This document shows, one piece after another, positions 53,541-61,591 of a DNA stretch of 64,000 nt; the first letter of the stretch is position 1; each line of letters starts with the position of its first letter. The stretch is from assembly GCA_963925805.1 (NCBI GenBank), contig CAWUSE010000004.1, positions 62,001 through 126,000 on the forward strand, read 5' to 3'. The position numbers and the translations under genes were made by a program. The notes beneath the pieces are model-generated. The model did not search any database, was not told the origin of the DNA, and saw only the letters and a list, made by a program, of their open reading frames with translations. This stretch comes from UBA10347 sp905182135. GTDB taxonomy: Bacteria; Actinomycetota; Acidimicrobiia; Acidimicrobiales; UBA10347.

Positions 53541-54314
53541 TTACAGCGTCGCGCAGGCGCGGGTCGCCGTGAGCAGGAGTTGATAGCGGAAAGCGGTGTC
53601 GCGATCGACGAGTTCGGTGGGGTCCCATTGCTCGCTATGCAGCGTGTCGGCGAGATAAAGCGCGTGTCCCAGGCGCACGTTTCGAAATGATGCGATCGCA
53701 GCGAGCGAGGCCAGTTCCATGTCCACAGCGATCGCGCCCTGGGCAACCCGCTGGGCAACCTTGGCCGAGGTCTCGCGGTAGAACGCATCGGTAGTCCAGG
53801 CGATACCGCGTGCGACTCGATTGCCAGCTGCTTGGTAGGCATCGTGCACGGTCGTCTGCATGCCGGGATCGGGGTACGCCATGAGCGATGCGGGGGCGTA
53901 GTGGTACGAGACGCCCTCGTCGCGGATCGCAGCGTCAGGTACAACTACGGTGCCAGGAGGCAGCTCGGGAACCAGCCCGCCAGATGACCCGATGGCAACG
54001 AAGTCAGTGCAACCAATAGCTATCAGAGCTTCGAACAGGGCCGCAGCAGCTGGCGCTCCAACGTTCGCCATGGTGACCAGGATCTTCTCGCCTTCGACAT
54101 CGAACTCGTAGATCGGATTCACTACGGTCTCGAGCGTGAATCGATGACGCTCGGTCACGTCGTGGCTGTTCTCGAATTGGGAGAAGGCGTCGCCCATCCA
54201 TGTGATGACGCAACGATGAGGAAGGCCTTCGATCGCTGGGTGCAGCTCTTGAGGTTCGATGATTGCAGCAATAGCGGGATCAAAGTCCAGGATTGGCGCG
54301 TGCTTGTCAGTCAC
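53541..54314 (-). CDS. Nucleoside phosphorylase (uridine phosphorylase-like)
   Basis: A 257-residue PNP/UDP-family enzyme. Visible are CVITWMGDAFSQFE at the start, VGAPAAAALFEALIAIGC, FVAIGSSGGLVPELPPGTVVVPD (phosphate and base region), and AVDMELASLAAIASF, where the Met-Glu pair binds the ribose. It cleaves a nucleoside with phosphate to base and ribose-1-phosphate. The start is GTG. The exact nucleoside is uncertain; co-transcription with the MFS gene suggests nucleoside or base handling. Confidence 0.85.
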   Translation of the reverse strand: MTDKHAPILDFDPAIAAIIEPQELHPAIEGLPHRCVITWMGDAFSQFENSHDVTERHRFTLETVVNPIYEFDVEGEKILVTMANVGAPAAAALFEALIAIGCTDFVAIGSSGGLVPELPPGTVVVPDAAIRDEGVSYHYAPASLMAYPDPGMQTTVHDAYQAAGNRVARGIAWTTDAFYRETSAKVAQRVAQGAIAVDMELASLAAIASFRNVRLGHALYLADTLHSEQWDPTELVDRDTAFRYQLLLTATRACATL

Positions 54315-54424
54315 CGAATGACCCTACTGCGAGGATCTCCCGGGGGACGCGTGTATGGCCACGTCGAAGTCCCGAGTTGCGAAGGGCTAGCTAAAGCGGC
54401 AAGTCGAGGTGGCTGGTGGGAGTA

Positions 54425-55366
54425 ATGTGGGCAGTCGTGGACCGACCGTTAGTGGCCGAAGGGCTCACAAAACATTTCGGCGAGTTTGTTGCCGTAGATG
54501 GTATTAGTTTCTCTGTGGAGCCGGGCCAGACCTTCGGTGTCCTGGGGCCAAACGGCGCTGGCAAGAGTTCGACTATGAAGATGGTCAGTACCGTGAGCCC
54601 TCGCACAGGCGGGTGCTTGCAGGTCTTTGGGCTCGACCCTGAAACCGACGGCCGTCAGATCCGTAGCCGGCTCGGAGTGGTACCCCAAGAAGACATCCTG
54701 GATGTCGATCTGACGGCCCGCGAAAACTTGATGATCTATCAGCGTTACTTCGGAGTGCCGTGGAAGCAGACCCGAGCCAAGGCCGATCAGCTTCTGGACT
54801 TCATGCAGCTTGGCGATCGCGGCGACAGCAAGGTGGAGCCGCTTTCGGGTGGCATGAAACGGCGGCTAACTATTGCGCGAGCGCTGGTCAATGACCCGGA
54901 GATGCTCCTGCTTGACGAGCCGACCACGGGGCTTGACCCCCAAGCTCGGCATCTGCTTTGGGAACGCTTGTATCGCCTGAAAGAACAAGGTGTGACGCTG
55001 CTGCTCACCACCCACTACATGGACGAGGCTGAGCAGCTCGCTGACCGTCTCGTAATTATGGACAACGGCGTCATCGTGGCCGAGGGTTCACCATCAGAGT
55101 TGATCTCCAAGCACACCACTCGAGAGGTTGTTGAACTTCGATTCGACGATGATGAACACAATGCTGCGGGTCTTGCGCAGGTGGCTTCAGAAGCGGGGCT
55201 CCGGATTGATGAACTGCCCGATCGACATCTTGTGTACGCGAACGATGGAGATGCGCTTATTACACACCTACGTGCGAGCGGCGTGCACCCGCTTGGAACC
55301 TATGTGCGCCGCTCGTCTCTTGAAGACGTCTTCTTGACATTGACCGGCCGCAGCCTCGTCGAATGA
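54425..55366 (+). CDS. ABC transporter ATP-binding protein (DrrA/NodI-type)
   Basis: A 313-residue ABC ATPase of an ABC-2 exporter. Walker A is GPNGAGKSST, signature LSGGMKRRL, Walker B LLLDEPTTGLD, H-loop TTHYMDEAEQ; the C-terminal ~85 residues form the DrrA-type extension. It pairs with two ABC-2 permeases that follow without gap (ATGA overlap). Such systems export drugs, lipids or polymers. The ATG at 54425 is chosen; GTG at 54416 and 54440 are also possible. Confidence 0.92.
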   Translation: MWAVVDRPLVAEGLTKHFGEFVAVDGISFSVEPGQTFGVLGPNGAGKSSTMKMVSTVSPRTGGCLQVFGLDPETDGRQIRSRLGVVPQEDILDVDLTARENLMIYQRYFGVPWKQTRAKADQLLDFMQLGDRGDSKVEPLSGGMKRRLTIARALVNDPEMLLLDEPTTGLDPQARHLLWERLYRLKEQGVTLLLTTHYMDEAEQLADRLVIMDNGVIVAEGSPSELISKHTTREVVELRFDDDEHNAAGLAQVASEAGLRIDELPDRHLVYANDGDALITHLRASGVHPLGTYVRRSSLEDVFLTLTGRSLVE

Positions 55367-56202
55367 CGGCGACTCCGGCTCGCGAAGGTTTAGCGCAACC
55401 CACGGCTCAGACACCTCAGTTTCGCACCACTCGCTGGGCCGCTATGTCGGCCGTCTTCTTACATCAGCTGCACCGGACGCGGCGCGCTTGGGGATCGAGC
55501 CTGGCAGCCGGGCTGGCCTCTCCTACTCTTTTCCTGTTCGCCATCGGTGCGGGCCTTGGATCACAAATCGATGATGTAGAACTCGCAGCGTTGGGTGTCG
55601 ACTCGTATCTGGACTACATCGGCCCTGGCGTGCTGATCGTGACAGCCATGCAAGTCGCAGCGACCGAGAGCCTGTGGGCGACCATGGGCATGTTGCGTTG
55701 GGGCGGTGTGTACCAGGCGGTGTTGGCCACCCCGATCACCAGCGCCGAGCTTGGCGTCGCTCATGTGATTTGGCTCGGCTTTCGGGCCTTGGTAGCAGGC
55801 GGGTCTTTCCTGCTTGTGCTGGCAGTTGCCGGAACGATAGCGAGTTGGTTCGGCGTCCTTATCGCTCTTGTTGCAGTGCTGGTGGCATGGTCGCATGCAG
55901 CGCCGCTGGTGGCACTTACCGTGGGCCTGAAACAAGAGAACGTCTATCCGATGATTAGCCGAGTGGTCATTTTTCCGTTGTTCTTGTTCTCGGGTGCTTT
56001 CTTCCCAGTCGAAGATATGCCTCGTGCCGTCGGCGCATTCGCAAAAATCACGCCGAGTTGGCATGGCGTCGAACTTGCCCGCCATCTGGCGCTGGGTGGA
56101 CCCGGCCGGGTCGACATTATCCATAGTGGGTATTTGGTCGTGGTGTGCGCCGCTGGCTTCTTCTTGGTGCAACGTCAGTTTCGAAAGCACTTAGACGTAT
56201 GA
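55363..56202 (+). CDS. ABC-2 type transporter permease
   Basis: A 279-residue permease with about six hydrophobic segments and the ABC-2 pattern (LASPTLFLFAIGAGLGSQI ... VVIFPLFLFSGAFFPVEDMPRAV). The FSGAFFPVEDMP turn is characteristic of NodJ/DrrB-type exporters. Its start overlaps the ATPase stop. It presumably forms a heterodimer with the next permease. Confidence 0.88.
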   Translation: MTATPAREGLAQPTAQTPQFRTTRWAAMSAVFLHQLHRTRRAWGSSLAAGLASPTLFLFAIGAGLGSQIDDVELAALGVDSYLDYIGPGVLIVTAMQVAATESLWATMGMLRWGGVYQAVLATPITSAELGVAHVIWLGFRALVAGGSFLLVLAVAGTIASWFGVLIALVAVLVAWSHAAPLVALTVGLKQENVYPMISRVVIFPLFLFSGAFFPVEDMPRAVGAFAKITPSWHGVELARHLALGGPGRVDIIHSGYLVVVCAAGFFLVQRQFRKHLDV

Positions 56203-56212
56203 GAGCCCAATC

Positions 56213-56983
56213 ATGAAGGCATTGGGCGCTGGGCCGCTGCCGGTCTTTGAGCGAAATGCCGTGGCGTTCCGTAACCAGTGGTGGGTGCTGTTGTCGGGTG
56301 TAGCCGAGCCGATTTTGTACCTGCTCGGTATGGGGCTCGGCCTGGGCGGGTTGGTCGGCGACGTCAAACTCGAAGCACACCTGGTGTCCTACCCCGTGTT
56401 CGTCGCTGCGGGATTGATGGCCTCGTCGGCCATGAACGGTGCCATCTTTGAGTCGACATTCAACTTCTTTTTTAAGATGAAAGAGACGCACACGATCGAT
56501 GCGATGCTTTACACACCGCTTCGTATGCGCGATGTGTTGCTGGGCGAAGTCGGTTGGTCTGTTGCTCGTGGCGGCGTGTATTCGGCAATGTTCTTGGTCA
56601 TAGCGTTGGCATTCGGCACGATCGAATCGTGGTGGGCAGCGTTGTCGTTGCCGTCAGCAATCCTGATCGCGATCGTGTTTTCGTCGATGGGCACGTTCTT
56701 CACTACGTACGTCCGGACCTGGGCGGACTTCGATCTGATGCAGCTTGCGATCCTCCCTATGTTCATGTGCTCGACCACCTTCTTCCCGTTGTCGGTCTAC
56801 CCAGGCTGGGCCCATCCCATCGTGCAAGCGACCCCTCTGTACAACGGCGTTGCGCTCATCCGGGATCTGCACACCGGTCTTGTCGGATGGCACGACGTGG
56901 GCCATGTGCTGTATCTGGTGTTGATGGGTGTGCTGTTTGCGTGGCTTACGATCCGGCGTATGAGTAATCTTTTCTTCGCCTAG
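56213..56983 (+). CDS. ABC-2 type transporter permease
   Basis: A 256-residue second permease with six membrane segments, GVAEPILYLLGMGLGLGGLV near the N-terminus and MCSTTFFPLSVYPGWAHPIVQATPLYN at the ABC-2 signature. Two different permeases plus one ATPase suggest a heterodimeric exporter. It starts 10 bases after the first permease. Substrate unknown. Confidence 0.88.
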   Translation: MKALGAGPLPVFERNAVAFRNQWWVLLSGVAEPILYLLGMGLGLGGLVGDVKLEAHLVSYPVFVAAGLMASSAMNGAIFESTFNFFFKMKETHTIDAMLYTPLRMRDVLLGEVGWSVARGGVYSAMFLVIALAFGTIESWWAALSLPSAILIAIVFSSMGTFFTTYVRTWADFDLMQLAILPMFMCSTTFFPLSVYPGWAHPIVQATPLYNGVALIRDLHTGLVGWHDVGHVLYLVLMGVLFAWLTIRRMSNLFFA

Positions 56984-57033
56984 CGCCATCTCGCAATCAG
57001 ACAATGATGAGCTTGCTGTGCTGTACTGATCCC

Positions 57034-57777
57034 ATGCCTGCGGTGTTCGTTCATGGAAACCCTGAGACCACTGCGATATGGGGCGAGCTGTTCGATGCGC
57101 TGCAACGTGACGATTTGGTGGCGCTGTCGCCGCCGGGATTTGGTGCGGCGGTCCCCAAGGGCTGGACAGCAACTCGCTCTGAATATGTTGCTTGGTTGGC
57201 CACCGAATTGGATGCCATCGAGGGTCCGATTGACCTGGTTGGGCATGATTGGGGAGGCGGCCATGTGCTTGGTTTCCTTCTTGAGAATCCTGAGGCTGTG
57301 CGCAGCTGGTGCGTTGACCTGATCGGCATCTTGCACCCTGACTATGTCTGGCACGATGCCGCCCTCGTCTGGCAAACGCCCAACGACGGCGAGGCGAATA
57401 TCGCTGGCATGATCGCGACCCCGACGGCTGACCTTGCCGCTTTCTACGAGACGTTGGGTATGAGCTCTGCGGCGGCGGTCGATGCTGCATCGGCGGTGAA
57501 CAAGGACATGGGCGCGTGTGTGCTCGGGCTCTATCGCGATGCTGCGCAACCGGCGTTGGCCGAGTTGGGTAAGAGCACAGAGGTCCTGATGGTGAGGCCA
57601 GGCCTCATGGTCAATGCCGAGAACGATCATTATGTTGGCACTGACGAGATGGCGCAGGTCGCAGCTGATCGGGCAGGTGCACAGGTTGTGCATCTTGTCG
57701 ATGTTGGGCATTGGTGGATGTGTGAGAACCCAGCGCTGGGCGCGGCAACGCTCGAATCGTTTTGGGCGTCCGTCTAG
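57034..57777 (+). CDS. Alpha/beta-fold hydrolase
   Basis: A 247-residue alpha/beta hydrolase. The oxyanion strand is AVFVHGNPETTAIW, the nucleophile position is GHDWGGG (Asp rather than Ser, as in haloalkane dehalogenases and epoxide hydrolases), and the His lies in VGHWWM. The ATG at 57034 begins the HGNPET pattern; an earlier ATG ten codons upstream has no support. Asp nucleophile suggests dehalogenase- or epoxide hydrolase-like chemistry. Confidence 0.8.
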   Translation: MPAVFVHGNPETTAIWGELFDALQRDDLVALSPPGFGAAVPKGWTATRSEYVAWLATELDAIEGPIDLVGHDWGGGHVLGFLLENPEAVRSWCVDLIGILHPDYVWHDAALVWQTPNDGEANIAGMIATPTADLAAFYETLGMSSAAAVDAASAVNKDMGACVLGLYRDAAQPALAELGKSTEVLMVRPGLMVNAENDHYVGTDEMAQVAADRAGAQVVHLVDVGHWWMCENPALGAATLESFWASV

Positions 57778-57907
57778 TTGCTCGGTCGCTGCGCCAGCAA
57801 CGCGTGCCGGCCCAGCGGCGCTGACAGTTCGCGTTTCGCGTCGCCCCTCATCGAAACCCTGTCGATGGCCGCCACATCAACGAGCCTGGTGCGCGATGCT
57901 GGTTTGT

Positions 57908-58468
57908 ATGACCCGATTGACACGTCGCACTGCCGCCGAGATGGAACCCAAACAAGCCGAGCTCTTCGGACAGATGGCCGAGGGCCGTAATGTTGAGGAT
58001 GGACTGATCGGCGGGCCGTTTGATGGGTGGGGTCTGAACCCCAGCATCGGCCGACGTATCTGGCAGCTTGGTGGTGCCATCCGCAACAAGCCGTCGATCG
58101 ACCGTCGCTACATCGAACTCGCCATTCTGGTGACTGGCCAGTTGTGGCAGGCGCAGTTCGAATGGTGGGCGCACGAGACCATGGCCCGAGATGCCGGCCT
58201 GCCTGAAGCCGTAATCCAAGCCATCAAGGTTGGCGATGAACCAGCCTTCGAGGATGATGGTGACGAGACTGCCTGGCGTTTGTGCACGGCGTTGCACCGT
58301 GACAAGCGTGTCGACGATGCGACCTATGCAGCCGCGGTAGCTATCCACGGTGAGGAAGGCGTCGCCGATTTGATTCATACGCTTGGCTATTACGTGCTGG
58401 TGTGTATGACGCTGAACACGTTCGAGGTGCAGCTGCCTGCCGGCGCCCTGCCACCATTCCCAGCCTAG
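57908..58468 (+). CDS. Carboxymuconolactone decarboxylase (CMD) family protein
   Basis: A 186-residue all-helical CMD/AhpD-fold protein. The core reads IELAILVTGQLWQAQFEWWAHETMARDAGL, where the CxxC of AhpD is absent (QAQFEWW) but the WAH is kept, as in decarboxylase-like members. It is 63 bases upstream of a larger AhpD-like gene on the same strand. The ATG at 57908 starts the family-like sequence. Its role may be structural or decarboxylase-like; no muconolactone pathway genes are beside it. Confidence 0.82.
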   Translation: MTRLTRRTAAEMEPKQAELFGQMAEGRNVEDGLIGGPFDGWGLNPSIGRRIWQLGGAIRNKPSIDRRYIELAILVTGQLWQAQFEWWAHETMARDAGLPEAVIQAIKVGDEPAFEDDGDETAWRLCTALHRDKRVDDATYAAAVAIHGEEGVADLIHTLGYYVLVCMTLNTFEVQLPAGALPPFPA

Positions 58469-58531
58469 GTAGGCCCCGGGGACACAGGAGCTGGCGGGGC
58501 TGAGCGGTCGGTTGTTGTCTAAGATCGACAT

Positions 58532-59497
58532 GTGGTCAAAGATGCAGCGATAGCCCCAGCGCCTAACCGTCGGCAAGCCATCGAGCGATCATGGATGAAC
58601 CTGGTTGGACCGGGCACTCTGTTGACTGCCACTGAACGCCATCAGGTCATTCGTGATGCCCGTGCCGGGTGGGCTGGAGCCACTGTGTCGAACCAGACCA
58701 GCGGAGTCATGGGCGAGGCCGCCCACTGGCTGGCTGTCGATGCAGAGGGCATGACCGAAGAGATTGTGGCCGACTTTGAATCGCGCGGGCTTGACCGGTT
58801 GCGCTATCTCGAGATTGTTGGCGTAGTCGCACGACTGTCCAACGTGGACTTCTATGTGCGTGGCATCGGGGCATCAGAGGTTGTTTTGCCTGAGCCCTTG
58901 CCTGACGCGCCGAATGGGCGGCTTCACCCAGATGCGCTGCTTACAAACATGTGGGTGCCTACGGTTGGCCGTAGTTTCGCTCCCCAGGTGGTCGATGCGT
59001 TGCCCGACGAGGGCGAAGCGGTGCGGGACCTCCACGAGCCGATGTACATGCTCATGTCGGACATGGGCGACAACACTTACGGTGACCTACTCACCCGAGC
59101 ACAGATCGAATACTTAGCTGCACGGACCTCGTATTTGAATGAGTGTTTCTATTGACTGCTTGCTCACACATCGTTCCTCCGTGCGAGCAGCGAAGCAACC
59201 GATCTAAACCTGGACATCACCGTGATTGCATCCGGTGAGCCGCCTTTGGTGCCGTTCGGCTTTGAGCTTGCCGCACTGGCGCAAGCAATGGGCACCAACT
59301 GGACTCAACCGCCGACTGTCGCGCGAGAAGCGCTCGTCGCCGTAGCTGGCCCTGAGTTCGCCGAACGGGCTATTGGCGTAGCGGCAACGTTTCAGATGAT
59401 GAACCGATTGCTCGATGGCGTTGGTGCACCGGTAAACAAGAGTTTGCACCCTCTCGCCAAGGAACTTGGCTTCGAGCCGCTCGACATTCCCCGCTGA
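58532..59497 (+). CDS. Candidate selenoprotein: AhpD-like protein with CxxU (in-frame TGA)
   Basis: One continuous frame of 321 codons, interrupted only by TGA at 59153-59155 (codon 208). The region before it contains CMD-like helices; around the TGA it reads LNECFY-(TGA)-LLAHTSFLRA. AhpD of M. tuberculosis uses Glu118, Cys130, Cys133 and His137; here E193, C205, TGA208 and H212 have exactly the same spacing. The second Cys position is thus encoded by TGA, and the rest of the domain continues in frame to DIPR. A hairpin begins 2 bases after the TGA. Reading TGA as selenocysteine makes a peroxidase/disulfide-type enzyme. Alternatives: nonsense mutation of Cys codon or assembly error. No selABD genes are in the window. 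The start is GTG. Confidence 0.65.
59153..59197 (+). promoter_or_regulatory. Possible bacterial SECIS hairpin with recoded TGA
   Basis: From two bases after the TGA: TGCTT (59157-59161) pairs with AAGCA (59193-59197), GCTC (59162-59165) with GAGC (59185-59188), and CAC (59167-59169) with GTG (59181-59183) across one A-C mismatch, with an AGCG bulge on the 3' side. The apical loop is 11 bases (59170-59180). The loop begins about 15 bases past the TGA and its first G is in the fourth position, slightly off the bacterial consensus. Twelve base pairs in coding sequence right after a TGA is nevertheless suggestive. Confidence 0.45.
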
Positions 59498-59521
59498 TAC
59501 ACCCCTCGCTGATACACCCCC
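59492..59521. repeat. Two-copy 15-bp tandem repeat at gene end
   Basis: CGCTGATACACCCCT is followed directly by CGCTGATACACCCCC, and then by a partial CGCTGACCCC. The first copy contains the TGA stop of the AhpD-like gene. Probably a small slippage duplication. Confidence 0.85.
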
Positions 59522-59547
59522 GCTGACCCCAATCAAGAAAGCCCGCT

Positions 59548-60903
59548 ATGCCTGCCACTCAAGACCTGACGAACAAAACCGTCGACCTTTTGCAACACAT
59601 GATTCGCAACGAGTGCGTGAATGAAGGTACCGAGGAGTCGGGACAAGAAGTACGTAATGCCGATTTGCTCCAGGCCTATATCGAAGGCGCAGGACTTGAT
59701 GTCGAGCGGTATGACGCCGCTCCAGGTCGCACATCGATCGTTGCTCGCATCGAAGGCAGCGACCCGAACGCCCCGAGCCTGTGCCTGAACGGCCACACCG
59801 ACGTAGTTCCGGTGAACATCGACGGCTGGGACCGTGATCCATTCGGTGGCGAATTGATCGATGGCGAAGTCTGGGGCCGCGGCGCCATCGACATGCTTGG
59901 GCTGACTTCGGCTATGGCGGTGGTATTTCGTCATCTGGCCGACACCAACTTCCGTCCCAAAGGTGACCTGATCTTCTTTGGCGTGGCCGACGAGGAATCG
60001 GGTAGTAAATATGGGGCACAGTGGATGGCCGACAACCATCCCGATGCAATTCGATCTGACTATGTGCTGACCGAGAACGGCGGCTTGCACGGTGGTTCCG
60101 AAGGCCGCCCGACAGTCACGATGAACGTAGGGGAGAAGGGTGTCGCATGGCGCCGGTTGCGGGTCAGGGGTACGCCTGGGCACGGCTCGCGCCCGTATGG
60201 CGCCGACAATGCGCTGATTAAAGCCGCAGCGATCGTGCAGCGAGTCGCCGAATATCAGACGCCGCCTCGTTTCCATGAAATGTGGCGCTCCCAGGTCGAA
60301 GATTTGGGTCAAAATCACGGACTGTCTAACGATCTGATCGACATGCTGCTTGATCCAAAGTCGGTTGACGAAGCGATTGCATCGATGCCGTTGGGTGTTG
60401 GCAGCCATTTGCACTCGTGTTGCCATATGACCTTGAGTCCGAACGTGCTGGTGAGCCCGACCAAGACCAACACGATTCCCGACGTTGTCGATATCGATAT
60501 CGATGTCCGCACGATGCCGGGGGAGACGCCACAAGATGTGCAGAAATACATCACCGACGCGATCGGCCCCGAGCTTGCAGCCGAGGTCGAGTTCACGCCG
60601 CTGATGAATGACATGTCATCGATGAGTCCAATTGCGACGCCGCTGTGGGACTCGTTGCAGAAGGCCGTGAGCAATGCATTCCCGACGACAGAAATGTCAC
60701 CGGGCATTATTGTTGGATTCACCGACGCTCGTGTGCACCGGAACCTCGGGGCCGTGGCCTATGGTGCCGGATTGCTCAGCCCTGACCTGAGCCCTGCTGA
60801 ATACGGCAGCCGGTTCCATGGTCACAACGAACGTATTGACGTTGAATCGATCGGCCTGACGACGGGCCTCTACCTGGACACCGTTAGCGATCTACTTGGC
60901 TAG
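59548..60903 (+). CDS. M20 family metallopeptidase (ArgE/DapE/CPG2-like)
   Basis: A 451-residue dizinc amidohydrolase/peptidase. Ligands are visible as H83 and D85 (NGHTDVVP), bridging D115 (RGAIDMLG), E149/E150 (VADEES), and the C-terminal HGHNER with His. The inserted dimerisation domain (about 205-345) is present. Such enzymes hydrolyse N-acyl or dipeptide amide bonds. No biosynthetic arginine or lysine genes are adjacent, so a scavenging role is likely. The ATG at 59548 fits the usual start. Confidence 0.9.
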   Translation: MPATQDLTNKTVDLLQHMIRNECVNEGTEESGQEVRNADLLQAYIEGAGLDVERYDAAPGRTSIVARIEGSDPNAPSLCLNGHTDVVPVNIDGWDRDPFGGELIDGEVWGRGAIDMLGLTSAMAVVFRHLADTNFRPKGDLIFFGVADEESGSKYGAQWMADNHPDAIRSDYVLTENGGLHGGSEGRPTVTMNVGEKGVAWRRLRVRGTPGHGSRPYGADNALIKAAAIVQRVAEYQTPPRFHEMWRSQVEDLGQNHGLSNDLIDMLLDPKSVDEAIASMPLGVGSHLHSCCHMTLSPNVLVSPTKTNTIPDVVDIDIDVRTMPGETPQDVQKYITDAIGPELAAEVEFTPLMNDMSSMSPIATPLWDSLQKAVSNAFPTTEMSPGIIVGFTDARVHRNLGAVAYGAGLLSPDLSPAEYGSRFHGHNERIDVESIGLTTGLYLDTVSDLLG

Positions 60904-61083
60904 ACCCGCAACTCGAGACGGGTGCGTGGCTTGAGCTGTTTGGGTGTCCTCAAAGAACGATCCGATTCTGGCCAAACAACGAGGCCCCGATTGCCAGAGC
61001 CGATCGGGTCGTTCGACTGACGGTGTACACGCTTCTGCGCTGGTTGGCGAGCAGGTACAGCACAGAAAACGGCGCAGAAAGAG

Positions 61084-61563
61084 TTACTTGATCTGGCCGT
61101 CGATGTTGGCCAGCGCTGCGCTCCAACTGGCGTTGATCTGTTTCTTGAGGATGGCGCTGATTGGGGTAACCCATGGCATGGGATCGATGGCGCCGGTGTA
61201 GGTCAACGTGCTTCCCGAGCCGGCAGGTTCGATGTCGACGACTTCAAGCATTCGTTTAGCTACCCAACCCGTTGTGTTCAGGTTGGTTATGTAGAAGCCC
61301 CATTTACGCTCAGGCTCCCAAGCGATCATCTTCTCGTCGAGGGTAAGCGAGCCCACCTTGACTCGGCGCGTTGACCCAATGCCATCCCACGTTACAGAAG
61401 TGATTCGGGCAGTCTTCATAGACGTGAACCATTCGGGCCACCGCTCGGTGTCGTTGAGGATTTTCCAGACCTGCGTTGGTGATGCCTGGACATTGACCTG
61501 CTGACCGATAACTATGCGGGCTCGTTCGATGAAGTCGAGTCCGACAGGTTCACACTTTGGCAT
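61084..61563 (-). CDS. SRPBCC/polyketide cyclase-like START-domain protein
   Basis: A 159-residue SRPBCC-fold protein. The helix-grip pattern appears as QQVNVQASPTQVWKILNDTERWPEWFTSM, ..STRRVKVGSLTLDEKMIAWEPERKWGFYI.., and the long C-terminal helix ILKKQINASWSAALANIDGQI. These bind hydrophobic ligands or act as cyclases. AAGGAG precedes the ATG at 61563; a longer frame upstream overlaps the helicase tail and is rejected. It starts 28 bases after the helicase stop on the same strand. Confidence 0.82.
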   Translation of the reverse strand: MPKCEPVGLDFIERARIVIGQQVNVQASPTQVWKILNDTERWPEWFTSMKTARITSVTWDGIGSTRRVKVGSLTLDEKMIAWEPERKWGFYITNLNTTGWVAKRMLEVVDIEPAGSGSTLTYTGAIDPMPWVTPISAILKKQINASWSAALANIDGQIK

Positions 61564-61591
61564 CACGCACTCCTTGATTCTCGGATTGGGA

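Noticed and set aside
59222..59497. Separate 91-residue gene starting at GTG
   Set aside because: Same frame as the preceding gene with no other stops between, and it lacks a ribosome-binding site. It is better explained as the end of the AhpD-like protein read through the TGA.
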